Source: Bimuria novae-zelandiae CBS 107.79 (Eukaryota; Ascomycota; Dothideomycetes; Pleosporales; Didymosphaeriaceae). Taken from it: a stretch of DNA of 64,000 bases. Both the position numbers and the translations under genes were made by a program. Below the pieces are notes generated by a model. The model ran no database searches. It was not told the DNA's origin and saw nothing but the letters and a program-made list of their open reading frames with translations. Below, in pieces: positions 55,989 through 64,000 of the stretch (positions are counted from its first letter, which is position 1; the number at the start of each line of letters is the position of its first letter). The DNA is taken from the NCBI GenBank assembly GCA_010015655.1, contig ML976718.1:310001-374000 (forward strand). The letters are read 5' to 3'.

Positions 55989-57412
55989 GATGGAGTAAAG
56001 TTTGGTAGCTACGTGGGAGGAACAAGGAGGTCTCGAAGATTGTCTTGCTTGGAAGTAAAAGCTTATTCGGTCGACAGATCTGCGAGTTGGCAATTTGGCA
56101 GAGCGGGTATCTCGTGGGCTCTAAATACCCTTTTTCGATACCCATCGTCCGCCTCCCCAGCCTCCTTCGCAGGTGGGTGCGGCCTCACCGACTGTCCTGA
56201 CAAAGCGTCTTCGTACACATACTACACTTGCCTAGCGCTTCCTGCAATTAGCAACCTGTGTATGGCTACTACTCCCTTCCGGAAGCTTTACGTGGAACGC
56301 CAGTGCAACGCTGGACAAGACTATCATCTGTTTCCGTTGTACAAGACTTGTCCTATTGGTGTGTCCAGGGCTACGAAGCTACCTTCGATCCTATCACTAC
56401 GAGACCATCGACTGCGGATCTGGGACTGTTGACGTGTCTCCAGCCATGTGGTCTATGTACTTTCTGGTTTCCATATATTGGATACTCACCGCTGGATAAG
56501 ATGCAACACCATTTACCGCCCTCCTGCCCATATCAATCTGGCTTACCGGTGATTCGCAGCGCAATACTTGTCATCGGTCTCAGCCGATATTGCTTCGTCC
56601 CTCGATATTGTCAGGGTCGGGTACCTATCGTTGGCCTGCTTGCGTGGGAGTGGCGCCACTGCCATGCAACTCTACGATCTTGTCATACACACAGCAGCAG
56701 ACCGAGGATGCAACATCACTCGGTATTGGCGTACCCGGAACTTCTTCATGGAATTCTTGCTATGCACCAAGCACACTACTGGACAGCATCACGTCTCAGG
56801 TACATTAACGGATGAGAAAGCATGGTCCGAGACAGCTTATAGTACTGCACAATCGGACATGAACGATCCGAGGGCAAAGAACAAGGATTGATTCTAGTAT
56901 TGGTTGGGATTGGCATTGTACCAACGAAAGGGACTACGAATCAGCTACGATATTGGCTCGATGCATGTGAGATCTTCACCACATCACTGAATCACGGGCT
57001 TGTGGTGATTGTATTCGCACGAAATTCGATATTTCATGCGAGGAGCCGATCATGCGGACGCCCGCCGCTATCGATAGGTCACTATTACCCTCGCCACCAA
57101 AATCATTCCTCAAGTATCTTTGGATGATATCAAGTTGCCACCGTATTAATTCTGGAAAGTACTTGAGTCGTACTAGATGGCCAGAGGTGACAAAGTTCCA
57201 CTCGCTCAATAAACAATCAGCTAGAACATACGCACGTAAATCCTGAACGACGTCGATTGATATAGCCAGCATCCAACCGCGATGATATGCGCGTTGTCAA
57301 GGACCAAAGCTACTTCATCGATTGAATTGTCCAAACGTCATAACAAACTACATACAGCGGTACTGATGCATATATAACCAACACGACAAACCATCGCAAG
57401 CCACTGGCCCTC
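55989..57412. other. Intergenic region in the secreted-protein cluster
   Basis: 1.4 kb containing the promoter of gene A and frames up to 185 codons on the plus strand (56258-56815) that lack consistent features. The three plus frames at 56.5-56.8 kb each carry short protein-like pieces, which could be a frame-shattered gene, but I cannot identify it. The minus frame 56976-57272 is also unconvincing. Confidence 0.35.
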
Positions 57413-58065
57413 CTAACTGGCAGTCGAATTGCTATGATTATCCACCTGGCACCTATAGTACTTCTCATCCGGTGCTCTGAATGACGAAAATCCCCCGACT
57501 AAAGACTCAATAGGAGACGTTTCATATGAGGTGAGGTTTCTGATCGTACAAGTCTCGTGCGACCTAATGTATTGCACGGCATCAGTTCCCAGTACCGCTC
57601 TTCTACTGTTTATCACATATACATATACCTATTAAATATACACCAACACTCAGGCATCAGCGCCACACTATTATAGTCTGTTTCAGTCCCAACCTTCTGC
57701 AAGCGCTTGCAGCCATGGGGGCTTCCCTGGAGATCTCTTCCCTGGAGATCGCTTTCTTGAAGGTTGCTTCCCCAGAACAACATACAGGAATGCTCGCGAG
57801 AAAGGTTGGTGAAGCGTGAATATGCGTAGCCGCAGTAATGGTCACCTTGGCTCTGCGACTGGTCTGCTGCACATTGTTCAGGGACGAGGTATTCTTTTGA
57901 AACAGAGACGGTGAGAACGAGGAGGAGCAGGGGGTAGATAATGGTGTTTGGGTTGTGCTTTGTGGAGGCTGGAAAGGTAAGCTGGTTGATAATGCACAAT
58001 TGGAGAGATGTTTGAATGAAGAGAAGGGGAAGGTAGGTGGGTAGGGTTTGGTCGACGACTTGCAT
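57413..58065 (-). CDS. Small secreted cysteine protein B, N-terminus uncertain
   Basis: Exons 58065-57629 and 57563-57413 (65-nt intron, GTATAT donor, CATTAG acceptor, phase 2) give 195 residues from the first ATG. The likely secretion signal is internal (YPLLLLVLTVSVSKEYLVP, about residue 44 on), so the true start or an upstream intron is unresolved. The mature part contains HYCGYAYSRF, HSCMLFW, then ECWCIFN-R-SHETC across the intron and DEKYYRCQVD near the end. The CxCxF block, the intron position and phase, and the terminal aromatic-x-x-C match gene A; FRAPDEKYYRC also matches gene C. A short duplication (LQESDLQGRDLQGS) lies in the middle. Confidence 0.6.
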
Positions 58066-58511
58066 ATCGTGGACTTAGTGTGACTCATACAGATTGGGAA
58101 GGAGTTAACGAGACATTCTTTTTGGCTCATCCGGGAACGAATAATTAGTGGTACAAGCCATACGCCGGAAGCTGCGTCCTGCAATCCAGTGCGCAAGACC
58201 ATGACTATGGTTCGTTGCGAAGACGTGCGATATGTTCGTCGCAAGAAGCGGTCGTGTTGAATTACTCACACAACCGTGTTTTTGAGAAGTTCCACGGTGA
58301 GAGGACATCCTGTAGAAAAAGTCCTCTTGCCAAATGTGCAGTGTTCTACCTACGCATCAAGAGGTCATTCTCAGCCAAAATTGTTCACGAACTTTCTACA
58401 ATATGCAAAATCACATCTTTGGATATCTAAGTCTCGACGCCAAACAGAATCCGATGCCTAGTAACCCGTTCGTCACGGCGTCCTCGTGTCGAGAAAGGCA
58501 GTCCGACTAGG
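58066..58511. other. Intergenic region between B and C
   Basis: About 0.45 kb. It should carry the promoter of B and the 3' UTR of C. No other feature is supported. Confidence 0.4.
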
Positions 58512-58959
58512 TCAGATCGGCCCAACAGAAGTACACTTATAATACCTCTCCACCGGCTCCTTAAACACCGCTAATTTGTCATAGTCATCAGATTTCCAAC
58601 TTTCCTTTGTAGTCCTGCGTAGTGCTCCACTTCAGTCAGCAAATTACGCGCTCTATTCACTCATGATCTTCCTACTTGTAGAACCAGCACTCTCATCCAT
58701 CCCACACGACTACTCCGCGATGGTCGGAGGTATCACGGGCGTTGCAATGCTGGTTCAAACGGACGCACTCATTGCTCGAGGTAGTGTTTCTCAGATGCTC
58801 GTAGTCGCTTTGACACTCTGTCCAGCCATTGTCGCCTCCGGTGTATTTGCACGCGGCGCCGCACCCGGGGTGGTTATCGGCTTTTTTGGTTAGGTTGGTG
58901 GTAGCAAGGTGGACCAGGGAGGAGTAGATAAGAAGGGAGGGAGGGGTGAAGATTCGCAT
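58512..58959 (-). CDS. Small secreted cysteine protein C
   Basis: Exons 58959-58706 and 58614-58512 (91-nt intron, phase 2) give 118 residues. The N-terminus MRIFTPPSLLIYSSLVHLAT is a weak signal peptide. The mature part has six cysteines: PGCGAACKY, TECQSDY, NECVRLNQHC and, in exon 2, RYYKCTSV. The second exon is supported by FKEPVERYYKC, which mirrors FRAPDEKYYRC in gene B. The donor GTGGGA is weak, and an alternative acceptor 15 nt upstream (TGAAG, after a GCTGAC branch-like site) also keeps the frame. Without the intron the product would end after 88 residues with five cysteines, which is less plausible. Confidence 0.6.
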
Positions 58960-59502
58960 AGTGGGGAAGTACAGCAGGTTCGCTGGAAATGGGCAGTTAG
59001 TGAGCAATGCACTGGTGGAGAGGGGAGGGGGAGAGTTGGAGAGAAGGGGGTGACTGTATCTAAAGCGCTTGACCTTGGTGGTGAGACAATGCTGACTCCT
59101 TTCAGGACAGCCTTGGTTAACAGCACACTCCAGTCAAACTAAAGCGAGCTTATGACTTCAAAAAATTTGCATAGAGGAGTTTAGCCATGTAGGCATGGAT
59201 GTGTTAGTCATGTTACATGACCTGCGTTTTGTTCTGGACCTATGAGCAATAATAAGAGGCTCGTTGGCTACGTAGAGGATAGCGCACACAATCACGAGAC
59301 TGGACGATCCATTGACGATCGCGATTGATACATATGGTTGCATATCATTAGAATACAGTTCATTAATAAAAGACCAAAACCCAACAAAACTCCCAAAATG
59401 TATAACCGACCAAATCAAAATTCCAAAGTCATGAAAGACGGAAAACTTCACGTAAGCCTGCTGCCCCTAGCTACCTTTGTGAAAGGCTTCGACTCCATCT
59501 CC
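58960..59502. other. Intergenic region between C and D
   Basis: 0.54 kb. A minus frame from 59451 to 59158 reads like a membrane segment (FGILIWSVIHFGSFVGFW, then SLVIVCAILYVANEPL) but begins with GTG and has no ATG. It could be a remnant exon. Nothing else is supported. Confidence 0.35.
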
Positions 59503-60031
59503 TCATTCCACGTTGTTGTTTTCTGGCTTAGACTTGTTCCACAAGAAACAGTGATCCGAATGGTATATCTTAGTATTAAACCATCCAGACGCATATCCAT
59601 CAGCGTATCTCATTGCAGTGATAGGTGAATTTTCCAGCGAATCAGTGCCTTGTTCCATGGCGCACAGTTTTCTTTTCTATCCCCGGCGTTAGTGTGTTCG
59701 TATTTACTTTCTCTCGACAACACTTACGTGTAAAAGCAGCATCTTCCCCTAGTAGAGTTCATCAAGAAGTCACCAGTGGCCTCGGCATCCACCGAAAAAC
59801 AGCTTTCGTTTGCAAACAACTCGTTCTGATAAGTGATGTTGTAGGAGAAAGCTGCTACCGTCAAGTTGTCCTCCTACAGGAGTTCGTGTCGCCCGGTGTA
59901 AAGCCAGCCCAGGACCAAGTCGTCATTATACCAGGATGGTGGGGTGGATCACTGTCTTCTCTCCGACCTAAGTTCATGGCGATGATCAAATGTGTCAAAA
60001 GTATTGCGATGAAGCTCCAGAATCGCATCAT
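59503..60031 (-). CDS. Small secreted cysteine protein D
   Basis: Three exons: 60031-59932, 59854-59728 and 59671-59503 (introns 77 and 56 nt, phases 1 and 2), give 131 residues. Signal peptide MMRFWSFIAILLTHLIIA. The middle exon reads YNITYQNELFANESCFSV then NSTRGRCCFY, with the second intron right after it (donor GTAAGT, branch-like CACTAAC), at the same position and phase as in A and B. The acceptor region is GATAGAAAAG: the second AG gives the product above, with DGYASGWFNTKIYHSDHCFLW. The first AG, five bases earlier, gives TKENC, closer to gene A, but stops after 97 residues. Which is used cannot be decided by eye. Confidence 0.55.
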
Positions 60032-60429
60032 CTTCGGCGCTACTCTACGCTCGAGAAAGCAGAGAGTTATCGGTAGTAATGCTAATGAAGTCTCTGAGAA
60101 TCAGGAGTGACAATGTGCAAAAAGTGGCTATTGATCAACCAAGTGTCTCTGAGAATAGAAAAGGTTGTACTGTAGAAAGGAGAAAATGGAAAGGCAAGAT
60201 TAAATACCATAGCTGGACAAGCACGTACATAAGCATGAGTCTATCAGGTACACTCGCACGCAATGACTATGTATCGGTAGGTTATAATTGTCATGCCATT
60301 TTGTTCCCCAGTGAAAAAGCAACAGCCATCAACCACTGACTCAATTTCTCACTTCATGGTCTATATTCACTCACGCTCCTCCACCAAAAGACCGCCACCG
60401 CCTGCTCTACTCCCCTCACCATGCCTCAG
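60032..60429. other. Intergenic region between D and E
   Basis: About 0.4 kb upstream of D and downstream of E. It should contain the D promoter. Nothing else is supported. Confidence 0.4.
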
Positions 60430-60901
60430 CTAATGAGGCTTTCCATAGCAATTATAACTATACCATCCGTGCCGTGCGGTTATCGGATGCGCCTTCCCAA
60501 CCTCATCTCCAAACGTAATCCGGTCTTTCCTATGCATGCAGTTATCCCCTGCTGTTGACATTGTCAGCTCAACCCTTAATGAATAGTAGGGTTACTTATT
60601 CATAAAAGTCACACGTGTAAATGTCATTTGTAATGTTAAAGCTCTCGATCCACAACTGAATTCCTCTATTGTTAACCTTCCATGGGAAAATCTCATGGCA
60701 GCCTTTGTTTTCGCACAGCTGAGTCCCCTCAGGCTGGCAGCCGTAAAGTTTTAGCTCGACGGAATAGACTTCCCCGTAGTGAGCGTAACCGTATGTAACT
60801 GGCTCGGATTGCTCGAACGGTGTATCCCAGGCGGAGGGGGGGATGGACGTGCTTGGGGTGAGGAGCGTGAAGATAGCTGATAGCAGAACTCGAGAACGCA
60901 T
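60430..60901 (-). CDS. Small secreted cysteine protein E
   Basis: Exon 1 from ATG 60901, with signal peptide MRSRVLLSAIFTLLTPSTS. It continues as VTYGYAHYGEVYSVELKLYG, similar to GYVRMEETAWWSVGLQ of gene A, and then LCENKGC. Exon 2 (60551-60430) reads GDNCMHRKDRITFGDE and ends HGWYSYNCYGKPH. A donor at 60612 (GTGACT, phase 1) joins the two into 136 residues. Unspliced, exon 1 runs on to TCDFYE and a TAA that directly abuts GTAACC at 60595. The expected family motif would be TCDFY before the intron, so the gene may have acquired a stop at its natural donor. The acceptor has a CTGAC branch-like site upstream. Confidence 0.55.
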
Positions 60902-61235
60902 TTTCGTTGTAGTGTATTGAACTGGGTAAAATTTCAAGCTGATGAAGAAGCTAGATTAATGGTTTGTGTTCCTGCGAGGATGTTAGGAAGGACGGAGCAT
61001 TGGAAACTACACACCATTGTGAGGTAACTGTCTGACTCACGTATGGTCGATGTGATTTGAGTGAGTGGAGATTGGGAAGCCGCGTGATTATCACTGACCT
61101 CACCTACCTACACATGGTAGTCGTGAACCACGACTCCTACGCTGCGGTCTCCAATGCGATATCATACGGCCAGACTCTTCCGATGGCAACACGATCGCCC
61201 GCCATCGCGCAGGAATTCAGGGTCCCCAACGACCC

Positions 61236-61500
61236 TCAACGGTGCCTCTTGATAATGCTTTTATTCCTGCAAAAACCACGCGCATCGTTGAAGCAGCAAA
61301 GTCCGCTGGGATTCACGAAACGACGGCACATTCCACAGTTACGGCGTAGATGCCGGAATACGCTCTGGCATATACCAGCACGAGAGCGAAGCATTGCATC
61401 AGCGGTTTCGCACTGATATCGACGTGGATCCAGCTGTGGAGATGCCTGTAAAATGAACTCGTCTGCAGAGCCTTCCTCCAAACAGTTCTCGCATTCAGAA
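61236..61500 (-). CDS. Cysteine-rich open frame, possible exon of a related gene
   Basis: An open frame without its own ATG encodes ten cysteines in about 85 residues: SECENCLEEG, YQCETADAML, GICQSV, RNCGMCRRF, GLCCFNDARGFC. The piece LCCFN-x4-FC resembles RCCFY-T and CAFFVTEEDC in genes D and A. An upstream exon carrying the start would be needed; I could not place it. It may be an unrelated zinc-binding remnant or chance. Confidence 0.3.
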
Positions 61501-62106
61501 TCGATGGCTCAAAGATGTCCGAAGCAGGGAAGCAGCGCATGGTTGGGCCGTGCACACCATCGAAGCGGGGGTGTAAAGTTACACGGAGCTGGCTATCACG
61601 TCCATGCTCTAACTTGGATACGATTAGCGTACACCGTGCCCGTCGCAAAACCTGGACGCCGTGAGATCTACCCGCATAAGTCACTCGGGCATCTCCCACT
61701 TGGGTCTCGGGTGGTTGAGTCTGAGCACCGGCAAGCCTTCATGCCTAGAGCTCTAGTTTACATACAACCGACAACGCCCCGCTAGTGAGAAGAGCACACA
61801 AGGCACATTCAACTATAAAGCTCGAGAAGGGCCTGACGTTCTGAAATCACTGAGGAAACACGGGATAGGACACATACAGACAGATCAGATCGTAATATAG
61901 AGTGAATATTTTTCATACTACTACGCAGAAACTCCATTAGGGTATCTCATGAAAGCACCGAGGTGCGTGAACATCACCAAGACTGTTCAAGGCAGGTTTC
62001 CAACGAATGCCAAAGGGCATAGTTGTACTCATTCCCCCAAAACGTGAACGCAAGACCGGCGATTCCGGAGTAGCACAACACGCGAGTGAGGAGCAACCGA
62101 GGCCTC
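61501..62106. other. Intergenic region
   Basis: 0.6 kb upstream of the cysteine-rich frame and downstream of the Cus2 gene. Short frames only; no repeat found. Confidence 0.4.
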
Positions 62107-63173
62107 CTAAGCCTCATCCTCGTCGGTCTTGTCTCCATCCATGTACGCCTCCATGCGGCGCACATTGTCTGCGATGTCGTCCTCGTCCTCCTTACCGCTC
62201 TTCCTGAATTTGGGACGATCGTCGGCGATAGAGAGCTGGACCTTACGGCCTGAGTAACCTCTGCCATTGAAGGCCTTCACGAACGCCTCGGCGTGGTCGA
62301 ACTCCTTGAAGCGGACAGTGAGAATACCCTCGGGCTCCTTGTCGTACAGGACCACCTTGGTGACCTCTCCGAATTTCTCCGCCGCCTCTCTCATGTCTTG
62401 CTTGATCTCAAGGACCGCACCCTCATCCTCTTCGTCCTCGAGCTCCTCAAGTGTGAAAGCGTTCTTGATGATGACGTATTTGGCGTACTTGTTCTTCTTC
62501 GGAGCGAAGATCTTCTGGAGTTCCTCCTCGTCATCGTCTGACCAGTCGGCGAGTTTCCTGCACACGCATTAGAAGGTTCGATATGTCACATGGCGAGCAC
62601 TCACCGATTGAGCTCGGCGCGGGTGCGCTCCGCTGCCTTGCGATCCTTACGGACCAGTTTGGCCCTCACAGCCTCGCCGTCGGCCACCTTCTTGTACGAC
62701 ATATCCGCCTCTTGAACCTTGACAACACCATTTGACGTGTCACCAAGGCGGAACTCCCATCCATCAAGGCGCATGATGGCCTGTTGAATAGACTCACGCT
62801 TGAAGTACACGACGAGGGCATCTCCATTAAAGTCGCCATTCTCGTCCTGATACATCTTGATTCGTGACTTTCCGTCAACGCCTCGTTCGATGATCCCCGC
62901 CTTCTTGAAGGTCTCCTCAATCTCCTCGAACGTAGCGTCGCGCGGGATATTGCTCGCGAAAACGGCGCGGTTCTCGAGCGTCTTCTGCTGCTTAGGTTGC
63001 TGAGTCTGGTTTGCGTCAGCGATGAGATAAAAGCAAGAAGCGCGACAACTACTTACTACTTCGACCTCGGCGGTGGGAGGTTCCTTGCGCTTGGTGCCCT
63101 GGTTAGTGTTTGAGCCTCCGCCGTCGGGACCGAGCAGCTCCTGCAATTCTGCGCTCTCTTGGAGGTCGGACAT
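62107..63173 (-). CDS. CUS2: Splicing factor Cus2 / Tat-SF1 homologue
   Basis: Three exons: 63173-63057, 63005-62605 and 62557-62107 (introns 51 and 47 nt), give 322 residues. RRM1 is near residues 50-140 (RAVFASNIPRDATFEEIEET, then DALVVYFKRESIQQAIMRLDG). A basic helix and acidic DWSDDDEEELQ linker follow. The second domain, near 210-300 (YVIIKNAFTLEELEDE, EILTVRFKEF-like GILTVRFKEFDHAEAFVKAF), is the U2AF-homology type. The C-terminus is acidic, ending DGDKTDEDEA. Cus2/Tat-SF1 binds SF3b1 and U2 snRNA and promotes prespliceosome assembly in the nucleus. The first intron uses GTAAGT rather than the weaker GTAGTA three bases before. Confidence 0.92.
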
Positions 63174-64000
63174 GTTCAGATTGCTTTTGAAGTTGCTTTT
63201 GAAGTAGGTTTTGGTTTTGAGTTTGAGAGAAACTTTTGAAGTATGAAGCTTTCCACAATGAAGCTTTCACGCATGAACCTCTCCAGTAAGAACCTTTCAA
63301 GTATGAACCTTTGACGGATGCCGCGAGACGGATGTGCAATCCTGTGCGTTGTGTGACCCACAACAACCTCTGCTCAGCTCACGGCAAGCCGCTCACGCTT
63401 TTTGCGCCCTCGTAGATGTTTTCCCCACAGTAATGAACCTTTGGCTGGTTTGAAAAGCAGTTTGAAGTTGAGTTGCAGCGCGCGGTGTAGACAGCATACA
63501 CGGGGCGAGATTGGAGGTGTTGCGAGTGCAAACGAGGACAGGTGGATCGACGCGCTGGAGGTAGTTGCAACCAAAAATATGGGCGCACGGACCGCCAACG
63601 TAGGCGTAGAGACGACAATCACGCGTTGGCCTGGCGCCTGGCAGGGCCGACGTTTATCCGGCCGGCGACGCGACGAGATGGACGTCTCCAGAATGTTAGC
63701 AACCTCGTGTGGGAAACCAGGGGGCAACTGACCTATGCTGACGCGCTCAATTGGAGGCTGCATGGCGGATCTCGGGCGTTAGTCAACTGAAGGGTGTATG
63801 CCGTGACAGCATCGCATCCCAAGGGCGCAGATGAACCTACACTGAGCGTCGCTAGACATTTGAGCTGTATCTTCACGTTTTTGAGTGTGTGGGAGACCCG
63901 TTGTTGTGTGCAGTAGAAGGTACAAGGCCGTGTAGTGGTGTGAAGACGTCGATGCAAGGAGTTGGAGCTCAAGCCAACTCTCCGGGAAGGTTGGCGCACG
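63174..64000. other. Cus2 5' region to the end of the window
   Basis: 0.83 kb upstream of CUS2. It contains the leader repeats listed separately and probably the promoter. Frames toward the window end show no family features, so no neighbouring gene is supported. Confidence 0.4.
63195..63315. repeat. Imperfect short tandem repeats in the CUS2 leader
   Basis: About five imperfect 15-16-bp units of the type GAAAGGTTCATACTT (on the gene's strand) lie within 130 bp upstream of the ATG, followed by a CAAAAG-rich stretch. They vary at several positions each. Confidence 0.6.

Noticed and set aside
56258..56815. 185-codon plus frame that might be a LysM or other secreted protein
   Set aside because: Cysteine spacing and motifs do not fit any domain I know, and the three frames here are equally open. 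Left as unassigned.
59625..60110. 161-codon plus frame
   Set aside because: It begins with GTG and is antisense to secreted protein D.
1..64000. CRISPR arrays, bacterial operons, rRNA genes
   Set aside because: No regularly spaced direct repeats, no bacterial gene layout, and no rRNA-like sequence seen in this eukaryotic window.

Overview
The window is nuclear DNA of a filamentous ascomycete (Pezizomycotina, probably a Dothideomycete). Evidence: short GT-AG introns of 45-120 nt, fungal versions of housekeeping proteins, DNA transposons with intact ends but AT-saturated interiors, and many CpA-to-TpA type changes. The last two are the footprint of repeat-induced point mutation (RIP). No bacterial operons, CRISPR arrays or rRNA genes are visible, and I found no tRNA gene I could support.

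Layout. (1) 1-3.9 kb: no gene I can support well. (2) 3.9-27.8 kb: a compact conserved block: SF3a subunit 2, tubulin cofactor E, the Rpd3L subunit Rxt2, TRAPPC11, an RS-rich DUF3824-type protein, a Hem25/SLC25A38 mitochondrial carrier, a PEK/HRI-like eIF2alpha kinase, a nuclear-looking unknown protein, an SDR oxidoreductase and Trm11. I re-derived splice sites by hand for the intron-containing genes. (3) 27.8-47 kb: a gene graveyard. It holds a decayed multi-exon membrane-protein gene, a GNAT acetyltransferase gene broken by a solo LTR and a 3.3-kb hAT element, a roughly 1000-codon RNase III-domain gene stopped three times in frame, and a 6.1-kb nest of three TA-target transposons inserted one inside another. 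(4) 47-53 kb: intact GH47 mannosidase, GH17 glucanase and FAD monooxygenase genes, two of them with a transposon end less than 200 bp upstream of the start codon. (5) 53-55.3 kb: a complete but RIP-damaged Tc1/mariner-type element, a pogo remnant and a 127-bp hAT-type MITE. (6) 55.5-61.5 kb: at least five small secreted cysteine-containing protein genes, all on the minus strand. Several share an intron of the same phase at the same place beside a conserved cysteine motif. I do not recognise this family, and it is the best candidate here for an undescribed system. (7) 62.1-63.2 kb: the Tat-SF1/Cus2 splicing factor.

The housekeeping genes serve splicing (SF3A2, Cus2), vesicle tethering, tubulin folding, histone deacetylation, tRNA methylation, mitochondrial glycine import and translational stress control. 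They form no pathway together; their order looks like ordinary conserved microsynteny. The transposon-rich right half is accessory: it combines TE bursts, RIP-killed genes and a tandem array of small secreted proteins, the arrangement often seen around effector genes in plant-associated fungi. That last link is inference.
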